Made by a program: the position numbers and the translations under genes. The notes below the pieces were generated by a model. The model did no database searches. It saw nothing but the letters and a program-made list of their open reading frames with translations, and was not told the DNA's origin. Of a DNA stretch of 64,000 nt, positions 33,936 to 43,293 are shown in pieces (the first letter of the stretch is position 1; each line of letters begins with the position of its first letter). Source of the stretch: an uncultured Pelagibacteraceae bacterium (GTDB lineage Bacteria; Pseudomonadota; Alphaproteobacteria; Pelagibacterales; Pelagibacteraceae). The DNA lies in the NCBI GenBank assembly GCA_902578775.1, contig CACHEF010000002.1, positions 124,001 to 188,000 of the forward strand. The letters run 5' to 3'.

Positions 33936-34166
33936 TTAAATTGAAAAGAAAATTCCTGCTCCGCCAAGAGATATTAAGAAAAGAATTATAATTATTTTAT
34001 TTTTTGTATTTTCTTTATCCTGTAAAGCTTTTGCTCTTGCTTTAAGAACGTTAATATCAACTCTTTTTTTTTGAATATTAATTGAATTTAAAGGCTTATC
34101 AGCGTTTGTTTTTAGGTTTGGGGTCTTCTCTAAATTAACTTCTGCTTCAAAGCCTTTAATTGTCAT
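33936..34166 (-). CDS. Small tail-anchored membrane protein (paralogue of previous gene)
   Basis: 76 aa. Begins MTIKGFEAEVNLEKTPNLKT, continues with VDINVLKARAKALQDKENTKN, and ends in one hydrophobic helix IIIILFLISLGGAGIFFSI. The linker shares INVL..R...Q..E..K and the IS.G helix motif with its neighbour. Same strand, likely one transcript. It lies beside a divergent two-HTH regulator, which might control it; that is inference. Confidence 0.6.
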   Translation of the reverse strand: MTIKGFEAEVNLEKTPNLKTNADKPLNSINIQKKRVDINVLKARAKALQDKENTKNKIIIILFLISLGGAGIFFSI

Positions 34167-34278
34167 GATCTAAATAAATCATAATCATTCTAGACTATCA
34201 ATTTACTGGAAGTCCAAAGTGGGTCACTATTTGGTTGACAGCTGTTCATTTTGGGTTTCATATCTTGTTTTTACAACT

Positions 34279-35259
34279 ATGAGCTTAAGACAAATAGATT
34301 TTTCAAAAGTTCTCAGTGATGATCAAGTTTATGATCATATGATGAGTAGCTATGACCAGCTAGGAAGTGACTGGATTGTTCATCAATGGAGTTGGATGAA
34401 CAATGTATATAAAGCTTTTAATGATCATTATAAATACTTTATTGTAATTTCTTTAGTTGAAAAAACTTTACAATTTTATGATCAAATGAATATCAAATAT
34501 TCTTTTGATCAATTTTATTCAAAATCAAATCTTCAAATAGAAAAGTTTAGTATCACAGAATTATGTGATAAACTGCAATTACCTAAAGAAACTGTTAGAC
34601 GAAAAGTTTTAGAACTTGAAAAGTTAGGTGCTTTAAAAAGATTGAAAAAACAGATAATAATTGATCGATCTGTTTTTGCTCAAGTAAAACCTGAAAGACA
34701 AATAAAATTAACTGCTAAATATATTTATTTAGTATCTAAAATTTTAAGTAAAGATAATATTTATTCAAAAAATTTGAATCCAAAACTTATTGAAGATACA
34801 ATTAAAAAAAACTTTAGTTTATGTTGGAGATGGTTTTATAGAATGCAAATTCCTATAGTCATTGGTTACCATGAAATGTTTGAAGATGTATCAACTTTCC
34901 ATGTTTGGGGAACAGTAGCCATGAATCAAGCTTTTAATTACAAAAAAAATATAAATAAAACAAAGCATCTCTCTTTAACTCCAGACTATTTAAAATTTAA
35001 TAAAGGTGTTATTAAAGAAGAAGGTGCTGTAACTGGTATAAGTGCTATGTCATTATCTGATATGACTAGTATTCCACGAGCAACAGTAATAAGAAAATGT
35101 AAATATTTAGTTGATCAAGGTTATTTAAAAATTAATGATAAAAAACAATATGTGATGACAGATTTTAATTTTTCAAAAATTCTTCCTTATCAAAGAAAAG
35201 TTTTTCGGAACAAGGCAAAATTTTTACGAAAAGTTCTCAATCTTCTTACTATTTCATAA
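34279..35259 (+). CDS. Transcriptional regulator with two winged-HTH segments
   Basis: 326 aa, start at the Met of MSLRQIDFSKVLS; an upstream extension adds non-homologous-looking residues. Two helix-turn-helix segments can be seen: about residues 95-130 (ITELCDKLQLPKETVRRKVLELEKLGALKR) and about 258-292 (SLSDMTSIPRATVIRKCKYLVDQGYLKI). Each has the S..ET/AT VxRK...L...G wing signature of IclR/GntR/MarR-like folds. Between them is an aromatic-rich domain (CWRWFYRMQIP). No known family recognised. A TTGACA at 34235-34240 may be a -35. Confidence 0.7.
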   Translation: MSLRQIDFSKVLSDDQVYDHMMSSYDQLGSDWIVHQWSWMNNVYKAFNDHYKYFIVISLVEKTLQFYDQMNIKYSFDQFYSKSNLQIEKFSITELCDKLQLPKETVRRKVLELEKLGALKRLKKQIIIDRSVFAQVKPERQIKLTAKYIYLVSKILSKDNIYSKNLNPKLIEDTIKKNFSLCWRWFYRMQIPIVIGYHEMFEDVSTFHVWGTVAMNQAFNYKKNINKTKHLSLTPDYLKFNKGVIKEEGAVTGISAMSLSDMTSIPRATVIRKCKYLVDQGYLKINDKKQYVMTDFNFSKILPYQRKVFRNKAKFLRKVLNLLTIS

Positions 35260-35297
35260 TCTTCTTTTAATTTTGAAAAATATAGAATATATTTTTT

Positions 35298-36161
35298 ATG
35301 GGGTTTCAAATGGGGATTGTAACAACAATAGCACCAATAGCATTAGCTTTAATTATGTTGGCTCTAGGAGCGTCTTTAACTGTCAAAGATTTTACAAGAG
35401 TAGTTCAAAATCCAAAAAATTTTTTTATAGGAATAGTTTGTCAGTTAGTATTGCTTCCTATAATTGCATATTTATTAATAATTATTTTAAAAACACCAAT
35501 TGAATTAGCTTTAGGTGTAATGTTAATTGCTGCAGCACCTGGTGGTGTAACTTCAAATGTATTAACAAAATTTGCAAATGGAGATGTAGCTCTTTCAATA
35601 ACTTTAACAGCAATAACTAGTTTAATTAGTATTGTATCTGTTCCTTATGTAGTTTTTTTATCAATTGAGTTATTTGACATTACATATGTCAAAAAAGAAG
35701 TTTCAATGCTTAGTATATCTTTAAAGATGTTTTTTGTTGTAACAGTTCCAGTAATAATTGGAATGATTATAAGAAAAATTGCAAATGATTTTATTATTAA
35801 TAATATGAGGATTATCAATAAAATATCTATTGCTTTATTCATAATTGTTTTTATTGCTATCTACATACAAGAATGGGATAGCATTATAATGTTTCTTACA
35901 AAGGCTGGATTAGTTACTTTAATCTTAAATGTTACAATGATGATTGTAGCTTTTTACGTAGCTAAATTTTTTGCAACAGGTATTGCTCAAAGAAGATGTA
36001 TATCTTTAGAAGCTGGACTTCAAAATGGAACTTTAGCAGTTTTTGTTGGTGTACAATTATTTGGCAATAATATGACTTATATGGTTCCAACTGCAGCTTA
36101 TGCATTAATCATGATGATGACATCAATAATTTTTGTATTAATTTTGAGAAGACAAACTTAA
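35298..36161 (+). CDS. Bile acid:sodium symporter (BASS) family transporter
   Basis: 287 aa, almost entirely hydrophobic, with nine to ten membrane segments. Characteristic pieces are LGASLTVKDFTRVVQNPKNF near the start, AAPGGVTSNVLTKFANGDVALS (the crossover with the family PGG..SN...A.GD..L motif) and EAGLQNGTLAVF. Family members take up organic acids, keto acids or sterols with Na+; the ligand is not predictable. Closely follows the two-HTH regulator gene (38 bases), so the two may be functionally linked. Confidence 0.87.
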   Translation: MGFQMGIVTTIAPIALALIMLALGASLTVKDFTRVVQNPKNFFIGIVCQLVLLPIIAYLLIIILKTPIELALGVMLIAAAPGGVTSNVLTKFANGDVALSITLTAITSLISIVSVPYVVFLSIELFDITYVKKEVSMLSISLKMFFVVTVPVIIGMIIRKIANDFIINNMRIINKISIALFIIVFIAIYIQEWDSIIMFLTKAGLVTLILNVTMMIVAFYVAKFFATGIAQRRCISLEAGLQNGTLAVFVGVQLFGNNMTYMVPTAAYALIMMMTSIIFVLILRRQT

Positions 36162-36224
36162 TTAAAGATTTTTAAATTTATTTATTATAAATATAGCATC
36201 AAAATGAATAAAGAAATTTAAAAA

Positions 36225-37235
36225 ATGAAAATATTAATTACAGGTTCTTCAGGTTTTATTGGATTTCATTTATCAAAAAAAATTCTGGATCAAGGTCATA
36301 ACGTTCTAGGCATAGACTGCATGAATAATTATTATGATGTCAAATTAAAGAAAGCACGATTAAATATATTAAAAAAATATAAAAATTTTTCATTTAGAAA
36401 GATTAACCTGGAGAATGAAAAAAAAATCAAATCGATCTTTATAAAGTTTAAACCAAGGATTGTTGTTCATTTAGCTGCACAGGCTGGTGTTAGATATAGT
36501 ATTGATAAACCAAGATTATATTTAAAATCTAATATTGATGGAACTTTTAACGTTATAGAGGCTTCATATAATGTTAATGTAAAGCATTTAATTATGGCAT
36601 CAAGCTCTTCAGTATACGGTGCAAATCGAAATATTCCATTTAAAGAAATCGACAAAACGGAAAATCAATTAAGTATCTATGCCGCAACAAAAAAAGCTAA
36701 TGAAAGCATGGCACATTCATATTCAAATATATGGAAAATTCCCATAACTATGCTTAGATTTTTTACAGTGTACGGTCCTTGGGGAAGACCAGATATGGCT
36801 TTATTTAAATTTACTAAAGGAATTTTAAACAATAAGCCAATTGATATCTATAATAATGGTTATATGTACAGAGATTTCACATATATAGATGATATAGTTA
36901 ATGGAATTTATTTATTAATAAACAAAATACCCAATAAAAAACAAATTGGTAAATATAAAAATGATAGTCTTTCAAAAGTTGCTCCCTTTAGAATTTTAAA
37001 TATTGGAAATTCTAAAAAAGTTCTTTTGCTTAATTTTTTAAAAGAAATTGAATTAAGATTAAATAAAAAATCAAATAGAAAATATATGCCATTACAAAAA
37101 GGGGATGTTGTAAAAACATTGTCAAATATCAAGCTTATTAAATCTATAGCAAAATATAATCCTAAGACTAATTATAAAAAAGGAATAAAAGAATTTATTA
37201 AATGGTATAAAACTTATTATAAAATTATCAATTAA
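36225..37235 (+). CDS. UDP-glucuronate 4-epimerase-like NAD-dependent epimerase
   Basis: 336 aa extended SDR. ITGSSGFIGFHLSKKIL, GIDCMNNYYDVKLKKARL (typical of UDP-GlcA epimerases), AAQAGVRYSIDKPRLYL, SSSSVYGANRNIPF, YAATKKANESMAHSY and FTVYGPWGRPDMALFKF are all diagnostic of the CapI/UDP-glucuronate 4-epimerase branch. Product UDP-galacturonate would feed acidic surface polysaccharide. Followed by a convergent GT4 whose stop overlaps it by eight bases. Confidence 0.88.
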   Translation: MKILITGSSGFIGFHLSKKILDQGHNVLGIDCMNNYYDVKLKKARLNILKKYKNFSFRKINLENEKKIKSIFIKFKPRIVVHLAAQAGVRYSIDKPRLYLKSNIDGTFNVIEASYNVNVKHLIMASSSSVYGANRNIPFKEIDKTENQLSIYAATKKANESMAHSYSNIWKIPITMLRFFTVYGPWGRPDMALFKFTKGILNNKPIDIYNNGYMYRDFTYIDDIVNGIYLLINKIPNKKQIGKYKNDSLSKVAPFRILNIGNSKKVLLLNFLKEIELRLNKKSNRKYMPLQKGDVVKTLSNIKLIKSIAKYNPKTNYKKGIKEFIKWYKTYYKIIN

Positions 37236-38385
37236 GAATTCCTTTTAAAACTAAACAATGGTGAAAGACAGAAAAGCTTTTTAATCTTTTTTTTAATTTA
37301 ATTTTTTTCGATAATTTATTTTTTTCACTATCTTGTAGAAAAAATTTTATTGTTTTTATAAAACTTTCAGTATTGTTAGATTGGAAAAGATAACCACCAT
37401 CAGCATTTATAATCTCTTTTGGACCATTTGGACAATTACTTGAAACAACTTGACAATTATTATAACCAGCTTCTACCAAAACAAAACCTGGATCTTCCCA
37501 TAAAGATGTTAAGACAAAGCATTTAGCTTTTTTCATGAAATAATGAACATTATCAGTGCTCTTAATTAAGATTATACGTTCCAAAATGTTTAATTTTTTT
37601 GCTGTTTTCAAAAAAAATTCTTCGTCTTCACCTTGACCAATAAAAATGAAATAGAGGTTTTTATTTAATTTCAAAATTTCTGGTATGCAATTGAGATAAA
37701 AAATAAAATTTTTTTGTTTAGTAAATCTACCTATAGATAAAAAAAAATCTTTACTTGATATAATTTTATCAATATTTTTTGAAAAATTAACACTTTTTAA
37801 TTTTGTTTTTTTAATCTCAGCACATTTAATTATTGGATCTTTTAATATTACTAATTTTTCTCTTAGGAATGAAAATTTATATAAATCTTTATATGTATCT
37901 TGGGTCGGACATGTTATTTTGTAAATTTTTTTACTACTTAACTTCCAGATAATTTTTCGAAAAAATGTCATTTTTGGTAAACCTGAAACTCTTAAAATTA
38001 ATTTAGTTTCATAATTTTTAAAGATAAATAATAATAATGGTAAAGATGTAATAAGATGAATTATCAAATATTTTGGTTTATTTTTTATTAGCTCAGTATG
38101 CAGCGGCATTAGGCTTTTAAAAAAAATGTACAAATAAATTAATCTTCCTCTTATGAATCCCTCCTTTTTAAATGAATTAAATATAGTGCTCTTATTTAGA
38201 TGAATTACTTCTATTTTTTTTTCATCTAGTTCTTTTAAATAATCTTTCCATTCATTGACAGCATCAACGATAATTGCTTTATATCTATCATCAAGATATT
38301 TATTAACCGCCTCAACTGAATTTATAACTGATTTAACAGTAGCAACTTTTGATGTAAATGGAGACCAGTAGAATATTTTATTCAT
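37228..38385 (-). CDS. Glycosyltransferase family 4
   Basis: 385 aa, GT-B fold. The C-terminal nucleotide-binding half shows FLSIGRFTKQKNFIFYLNC, YFIFIGQGEDEEFF, SLWEDPGFVLVEAGYNNCQVVSSN with the paired-glutamate motif, and GGYLFQSNN. The N-terminal half is divergent and includes a hydrophobic stretch (IIHLITSLPLLLFIF) that may dock at the membrane. Donor and acceptor unknown; the neighbouring uronic-acid genes suggest capsule or O-antigen work. Confidence 0.83.
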   Translation of the reverse strand: MNKIFYWSPFTSKVATVKSVINSVEAVNKYLDDRYKAIIVDAVNEWKDYLKELDEKKIEVIHLNKSTIFNSFKKEGFIRGRLIYLYIFFKSLMPLHTELIKNKPKYLIIHLITSLPLLLFIFKNYETKLILRVSGLPKMTFFRKIIWKLSSKKIYKITCPTQDTYKDLYKFSFLREKLVILKDPIIKCAEIKKTKLKSVNFSKNIDKIISSKDFFLSIGRFTKQKNFIFYLNCIPEILKLNKNLYFIFIGQGEDEEFFLKTAKKLNILERIILIKSTDNVHYFMKKAKCFVLTSLWEDPGFVLVEAGYNNCQVVSSNCPNGPKEIINADGGYLFQSNNTESFIKTIKFFLQDSEKNKLSKKIKLKKRLKSFSVFHHCLVLKGILN

Positions 38386-38438
38386 TAAAATGTTAATTGA
38401 TAATATTATAGTTTAATATAATAAAATATAGTTTTTTT

Positions 38439-39650
38439 ATGAAAAAAATTTATCCATGTATAATTGGTCTTGGCTATGTTGGGCTACCTCTCTTCGTCTC
38501 TTTAAAAAAAAAATTTAAAATCGTAGGTTACGACATCAGTAAAAGAAGGATTTCCGAACTTAATAATTTCAAAGATAGAAATAAAGAATTTAGTAGAAAA
38601 GAACTTACATTAAACAAGGGATGTTTATTTACATCTAATAAAGCTGATATTAAAGATTCAAATTTTTATATTGTTGCTGTGCCAACACCAATAAAAAATA
38701 ATAAAGATCCTAATTTGATATATGTAAAATCAGCATTTACTTTGATTGCAAATTTTATAAAAAACAATGATATAATTTTTTTAGAATCCACAGTTTACCC
38801 TGGAACAACATTGGAGATCTGTAAACGTATTATTCAAAAAAAAAATAAAAATATTCATTTTTCCATAGGATATAGCTCAGAGAGAATTAATCCAGGTGAT
38901 AAAATTCATAATATTAAAAATATATCAAAAGTTGTATCAATAGATGCAGATAATAAAACTATTTCATCGGTAAAAAGTGTTTACAAAAATGTTTCAAAAA
39001 AAATTGTTTTTACAAAGAAAATTAATGAAGCTGAATTATCTAAGTTAATAGAAAATACTCAAAGAGATCTTAACATTGGTTTAATGAATGAAATAATGAT
39101 ATTATGTGAAAGAGCTAATCTAGATTTTAATGAAGTCTTACGATTAGCAAAAACAAAATGGAATTTTTTAAAATTTAAGCCTGGACTTGTTGGAGGTCAC
39201 TGCTTACCAGTGGATCCTTACTATCTAAGCTACTTCGCAAAAAAATTAAGATTTAACACAAAAATTACTCTTGCGGCTAGAAAAACAAATAACTCAATGG
39301 AAGAATTTATTTTTAAAAAAATAATTTTAGAACTTAAAAAAATAAAGAATTATAAAAAAAATAAAATTGTAGTAATGGGGTTAACATATAAATCTGATGT
39401 ACCAGATTACCGAAATTCGTTAGCTATAAATATTTTTAATAAGTTAAAAAAACAAAATAAAAATATTAAAGCATTCGATCCAATAATTGAGAACAGTTTT
39501 ATTGAAATAAATAAAATTAATAATAATTTTAAAGAAATAATGAAATCAGAAATATTTATTATACTGGTAAAACATAAACAGATAGATAAAGCAGTTAAAT
39601 TTGCAAAAAAAAATAAAAAAATAATTATAGACCCTTTATCATTAATTTAG
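38439..39650 (+). CDS. Nucleotide-sugar dehydrogenase (UDP-GalNAc/ManNAc 6-dehydrogenase type, TviB/WbpO-like)
   Basis: 403 aa, three-domain UDP-sugar dehydrogenase. PCIIGLGYVGLPLF binds NAD; VPTPIKNNKDPNL and ESTVYPGTT follow; GYSSERINPGDKIH is the marker of the TviB/WbpO HexNAc branch, and the catalytic cysteine sits in GLVGGHCLPVDPYYL. The C-terminal VMGLTYKSDVPDYRNS completes the enzyme. It oxidises the C6 of a UDP-HexNAc to the uronate. Transcribed with the following GT4 (three-base gap). The start codon follows a U-rich tract with no clear Shine-Dalgarno. Confidence 0.88.
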   Translation: MKKIYPCIIGLGYVGLPLFVSLKKKFKIVGYDISKRRISELNNFKDRNKEFSRKELTLNKGCLFTSNKADIKDSNFYIVAVPTPIKNNKDPNLIYVKSAFTLIANFIKNNDIIFLESTVYPGTTLEICKRIIQKKNKNIHFSIGYSSERINPGDKIHNIKNISKVVSIDADNKTISSVKSVYKNVSKKIVFTKKINEAELSKLIENTQRDLNIGLMNEIMILCERANLDFNEVLRLAKTKWNFLKFKPGLVGGHCLPVDPYYLSYFAKKLRFNTKITLAARKTNNSMEEFIFKKIILELKKIKNYKKNKIVVMGLTYKSDVPDYRNSLAINIFNKLKKQNKNIKAFDPIIENSFIEINKINNNFKEIMKSEIFIILVKHKQIDKAVKFAKKNKKIIIDPLSLI

Positions 39651-39653
39651 TTA

Positions 39654-40775
39654 ATGAATACAAAAAATAAGAAACATAGAATAATATTTTATTTACCTGT
39701 ATTTGGTTTTGGGGGCGCATCTGAATCGATCATTAAATTAGCTAAATTTTTATGTGATCGTAACTTTTCCATATCATTAATTTCAATTGGTAAAAATGTA
39801 CATAAAAAGTATTTAAAAAAAATAGGATGTGAAGTTCATGAACTTAATGTTAGTAGGGCTTTATTGTCAATATTTTTGCTCAGAAGTTTAATTAAAAAAG
39901 ATCTAAATGAAAAATATTTTCAAACTACCTTAATTTCAAATATACATTATGCAAATATTATATCATTAATTTCTTGTTTTGGATTAAAAGGTATCAAAAT
40001 AATCTTTACTGAAAGAAGTTCATTACATGAATTAACTATTAAAGATAATTTTTTAAAATTTATAAAAAATAGATTAATTTATTATATGGCAAAAAATCTA
40101 TATAGGCATGCCAATCTTGTTATAGCTAACTCAAAATATGAAAAAGATTTTATTAAAAAAAAATTTAAAGTTAAGAATATTGAATATATATATCCACCAT
40201 CAATTTTAAAAATCAAGCCGAGTTATAAAAGGAATAGAAATCACAATAATTTAAAAAAAATAATTTATGTTGGCAACTTATTCAAAGAAAAAGGTGCAAT
40301 TACAATAGTAAAAGCTGTATCAAAAATTAAAAGTGATTTGAACCTCATATTAGAAATATATGGTGAAGGATACGAAAAACAAAATATCAAGAATTTCGTT
40401 TCAGAAAAAAAATTGTCAAAAAAAGTTTTTTTTAGAGGATTTCATAAAGACAAATCAAAAATTTTTAAAAACAAAGATTTGTTTATAAATGCTTCATGGT
40501 ATGAAGGTTTACCGAACGCACTGGTGCAATCAATTAATAATAATATTTTTCCTATATGTAGTAAATCTCCTGGTGGAAATTCTGAGGTAATTAAATATGG
40601 TAAATTAGGTTTATATTTTACAGCTGGAGATAGCAATGATCTTAAAAAAAAAATTTTGTTTTTTTTCAAAAAAAAATTAAAACTAAATGAAAAATTAAGA
40701 ATAGATCATTTAAAAAATTTTACTGAGGAAAAATCAAATGAAAAATATTTAATGATACTTAAAAAGATAAAATAA
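39654..40775 (+). CDS. Glycosyltransferase family 4
   Basis: 373 aa. N-terminal YLPVFGFGGASESIIKLAKFL provides the GG loop, and the C-terminal half has IIYVGNLFKEKGAITIVKAV, YGEGYEKQNIK, FINASWYEGLPNALVQSI and CSKSPGGNSEVI. This resembles capsule and O-antigen GT4s acting on HexNAc acceptors. The acceptor is unknown. Very lysine- and isoleucine-rich, as in the rest of this island. Ends in an AT-rich inverted repeat shared with the convergent gene. Confidence 0.85.
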   Translation: MNTKNKKHRIIFYLPVFGFGGASESIIKLAKFLCDRNFSISLISIGKNVHKKYLKKIGCEVHELNVSRALLSIFLLRSLIKKDLNEKYFQTTLISNIHYANIISLISCFGLKGIKIIFTERSSLHELTIKDNFLKFIKNRLIYYMAKNLYRHANLVIANSKYEKDFIKKKFKVKNIEYIYPPSILKIKPSYKRNRNHNNLKKIIYVGNLFKEKGAITIVKAVSKIKSDLNLILEIYGEGYEKQNIKNFVSEKKLSKKVFFRGFHKDKSKIFKNKDLFINASWYEGLPNALVQSINNNIFPICSKSPGGNSEVIKYGKLGLYFTAGDSNDLKKKILFFFKKKLKLNEKLRIDHLKNFTEEKSNEKYLMILKKIK

Positions 40776-40789
40776 AAATTTTTATCTTT
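40763..40789. terminator. AT-rich bidirectional hairpin between convergent genes
   Basis: AAAGATAAAA (40763-40772) pairs perfectly with TTTTATCTTT (40780-40789) around a seven-base loop that includes the stop codon of the glycosyltransferase. It has T- and A-runs on both sides, so it could stop transcription of both convergent units, though its lack of GC makes it weak. Confidence 0.4.
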
Positions 40790-40819
40790 AGTTTTCAGAA
40801 CAATGTAATTGAAATTAAA

Positions 40820-42166
40820 TTAGATATTAAATTTATCTTTTATATTATAATACAAAACAGCCAGTCTAAAATAAAATACTCTTAATTTTGGAAAAATAAA
40901 TTTTTTAGGTAATCCTTTATATATTTTCGATATATTTAGATTTTTACTATTCGAAGAAAAAACTAATTTTGAAAGTTGCTTGCCAGTCCATGGAGCTGTA
41001 CTTACGCCTACACCATGATATCCAAAACCATAATATATTTCCTCATCTTCTATCTTGCCAATTGAAGGAGTTAATTTTTGCGACATGGCGATAAATCCTC
41101 GCCAACTATAATCTATTGAGATTTCAGACCAATCTGGAAAAATGTTTTTAAAAAATTTTTCCATTATTTTTGATCTATTGAAATTTGATTGGTCGCTCCC
41201 AATAAAATCACCTCTTGTACCAAATAAAATACGATTATCGGGCAACTTCCTATAATAATATAAAAGATTTTTAGTATTCATTATCGGTGAATAAGTTTTA
41301 AAATTATGTAAATCAATTTCATTTTTTGATAACTTTCTAGTTACTATAATATTTGATATTACTGGTAGAATTCTTGAATTCATTTGGGGTACTAAACCTT
41401 CTTGATAAAACCCGTTAGTTGCAACTACAATTTTTTTTGTATTAACAGATCCTTCACTAGTTCTTAAAATGTAAGAATTGTTATTTTTTTCAATTTTTTT
41501 TACTAAAGAGTGATCAAATATTTTAAGTTTTTTTGACAAAGCATACTTTGCAATTCCATTAACAAATTTTAGGGGATTTATTGCAAAACCAGGCTTATAT
41601 GATAATGCTCCGTGTTGCTCAGTTCCCGTGTGACCAATCTTATCGAACTCTTCTTTAGAATAAATTTCAGTTTCAATGCCAAATTCATTTTTATATATTT
41701 CAGCTTGCTCCCTAATTTGTTTAAATTTATTTGGGTGGTGGGCCAAAATAAAATTGCACTCACCGGAGACGTCACAATCAATATTGTAATTTTGAATTAT
41801 ACTCTTTGTATAATTGGATCCCTCGACCGAATTTTTAAAAAATTTTTTTGTCTCATCTTTTCCATAAATTTTCTGTAAATTTTTAAAATTTGTTTTTGTT
41901 GGTGGAAATGCGCAAAAACCTCCATTTCGTGATGAAGCACCCCATCCTACTTTTCCTGCTTCAAGTAAAATTACATCTAAATTATAATTTTCAATTAAAT
42001 TTATAGCACATAATAAGCCTGTATAACCACCACCAATAACAACTACTTCAGAATTAATATCTTTAGTTAATTTATTTAAATTAAAATTTTCTTTCGTTGT
42101 ATCTTCCCAATAACTATTTACTGGTTTTTCAAATTTATAAATATCAGAATGGTAGATATTTTTCAT
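40820..42166 (-). CDS. FAD-dependent amine/amino-acid oxidoreductase (DAO family)
   Basis: 448 aa. N-terminal Rossmann VVVIGGGYTGLLCAINLIE near residue 41, LLEAGKVGWGASSRNGGFC as the second FAD motif, a later KIVVATNGFY strand and the C-terminal YYGFGYHGVGVSTAPWTGKQL FAD-closing motif. Similar to gamma-glutamylputrescine oxidase (PuuB) and to TauY, the FAD subunit of taurine dehydrogenase; the sequence alone does not choose. It is two bases after ald in the same operon, opposite the taurine transporter, so oxidative deamination of taurine or a related amine is plausible. Confidence 0.82.
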   Translation of the reverse strand: MKNIYHSDIYKFEKPVNSYWEDTTKENFNLNKLTKDINSEVVVIGGGYTGLLCAINLIENYNLDVILLEAGKVGWGASSRNGGFCAFPPTKTNFKNLQKIYGKDETKKFFKNSVEGSNYTKSIIQNYNIDCDVSGECNFILAHHPNKFKQIREQAEIYKNEFGIETEIYSKEEFDKIGHTGTEQHGALSYKPGFAINPLKFVNGIAKYALSKKLKIFDHSLVKKIEKNNNSYILRTSEGSVNTKKIVVATNGFYQEGLVPQMNSRILPVISNIIVTRKLSKNEIDLHNFKTYSPIMNTKNLLYYYRKLPDNRILFGTRGDFIGSDQSNFNRSKIMEKFFKNIFPDWSEISIDYSWRGFIAMSQKLTPSIGKIEDEEIYYGFGYHGVGVSTAPWTGKQLSKLVFSSNSKNLNISKIYKGLPKKFIFPKLRVFYFRLAVLYYNIKDKFNI

Positions 42167-42168
42167 TT

Positions 42169-43284
42169 TTATCTAAGTATAGATAAAGGCTCTACAAATT
42201 CATGTCCAAAAGCATCAGCAACTGCTTTATAAGTCACATGACCTTTATGAACATTCAATCCTGCTAAAAAATTTTTGTCCTCACTTAAAGTTTTTTGATA
42301 TCCATTATTTGCTAATTTTACCAAATACGGCAAAGTTGCTTGGTTTAATGCAAATGTGGAAGTTCTTGGAACTCCTCCAGGCATGTTTGCAACGCAATAA
42401 TGCACAACATCATCGACTATATATGTTGGATCTCCATGGGTTGTTGGTTTACTAGTTTCTACACATCCTCCTTGGTCAATAGCAACATCAACAATTACTG
42501 ATCCTCTCTTCATAAGTTTTAACATATCTTTTGAAACCAATTTTGGAGCTTCTGCACCAGGAATTAAAACTCCACCTACTATTAGATCTGCTTCAGAAAC
42601 TAATTTATTTAAATCTATTTTGTCACTTTGTTCTGGAATAATTTTATCACCAAATTTTTGGAACAATTCTTTTAATCTTGCCTCTGATTTGTCCACAACA
42701 TGAACTTTAGCTTTCATGCCAGTAGCTATAATCGCAGCATTCTCACCTACTACTCCTCCACCAAGAATTAATACATTTGCTGGCTCTCCTCCTGGTGCTC
42801 CACCTAGTAATACTCCTCTACCTTTTTGATTTTTTTCTAAACAATGTGCTCCAGCCTGAACGGACATTCGCCCTGCAACTGCGCTCATTGGTGCTAGCAA
42901 CGGAAGTCTACCATCATCATCGGTAACAGTTTCATATGCAATATTTATACTTTTTGATTTAATCAATCCCTCTGTTAATTCTTTTGCAGCAGCTAAATGG
43001 AGATAAGTATAAATAATTTGATTTTCTCTAATCATATCTACCTCTATTTTTTGAGGTTCTTTTACTTTAACAATTATTTCTGCATCATTAAAAATATCAG
43101 AAGCTTTACTAACAATTTTTGCTCCAGCATTTTTATATTGATCATTTTCAAAACCTGCTTCGAATCCACCGTTATTTTCAACTAAAACTTCATGACCCTC
43201 TGAGACTAAAGTTTTTACACTTTCAGGTGTTAAACCTATTCTATTTTCTTGTGGTTTAATTTCTTTAGGTACGCCAATTCTCAT
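42169..43284 (-). CDS. ald: Alanine dehydrogenase
   Basis: 371 aa, standard length. MRIGVPKEIKPQENRIGLTP and the KVKEPQKIE lysine motif, THLHLAA-equivalent YTYLHLAAAKELTEGL with the catalytic histidine, then NVLILGGGVVGENAAIIATGM for NAD and the C-terminal GGVPRTSTFALNQATLPY. It interconverts alanine and pyruvate with NH4+. Placed between a pyruvate-dependent aminotransferase and an FAD oxidase, it would regenerate pyruvate from the alanine the transaminase makes and release ammonium. Confidence 0.95.
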   Translation of the reverse strand: MRIGVPKEIKPQENRIGLTPESVKTLVSEGHEVLVENNGGFEAGFENDQYKNAGAKIVSKASDIFNDAEIIVKVKEPQKIEVDMIRENQIIYTYLHLAAAKELTEGLIKSKSINIAYETVTDDDGRLPLLAPMSAVAGRMSVQAGAHCLEKNQKGRGVLLGGAPGGEPANVLILGGGVVGENAAIIATGMKAKVHVVDKSEARLKELFQKFGDKIIPEQSDKIDLNKLVSEADLIVGGVLIPGAEAPKLVSKDMLKLMKRGSVIVDVAIDQGGCVETSKPTTHGDPTYIVDDVVHYCVANMPGGVPRTSTFALNQATLPYLVKLANNGYQKTLSEDKNFLAGLNVHKGHVTYKAVADAFGHEFVEPLSILR

Positions 43285-43293
43285 TAACGAAAT

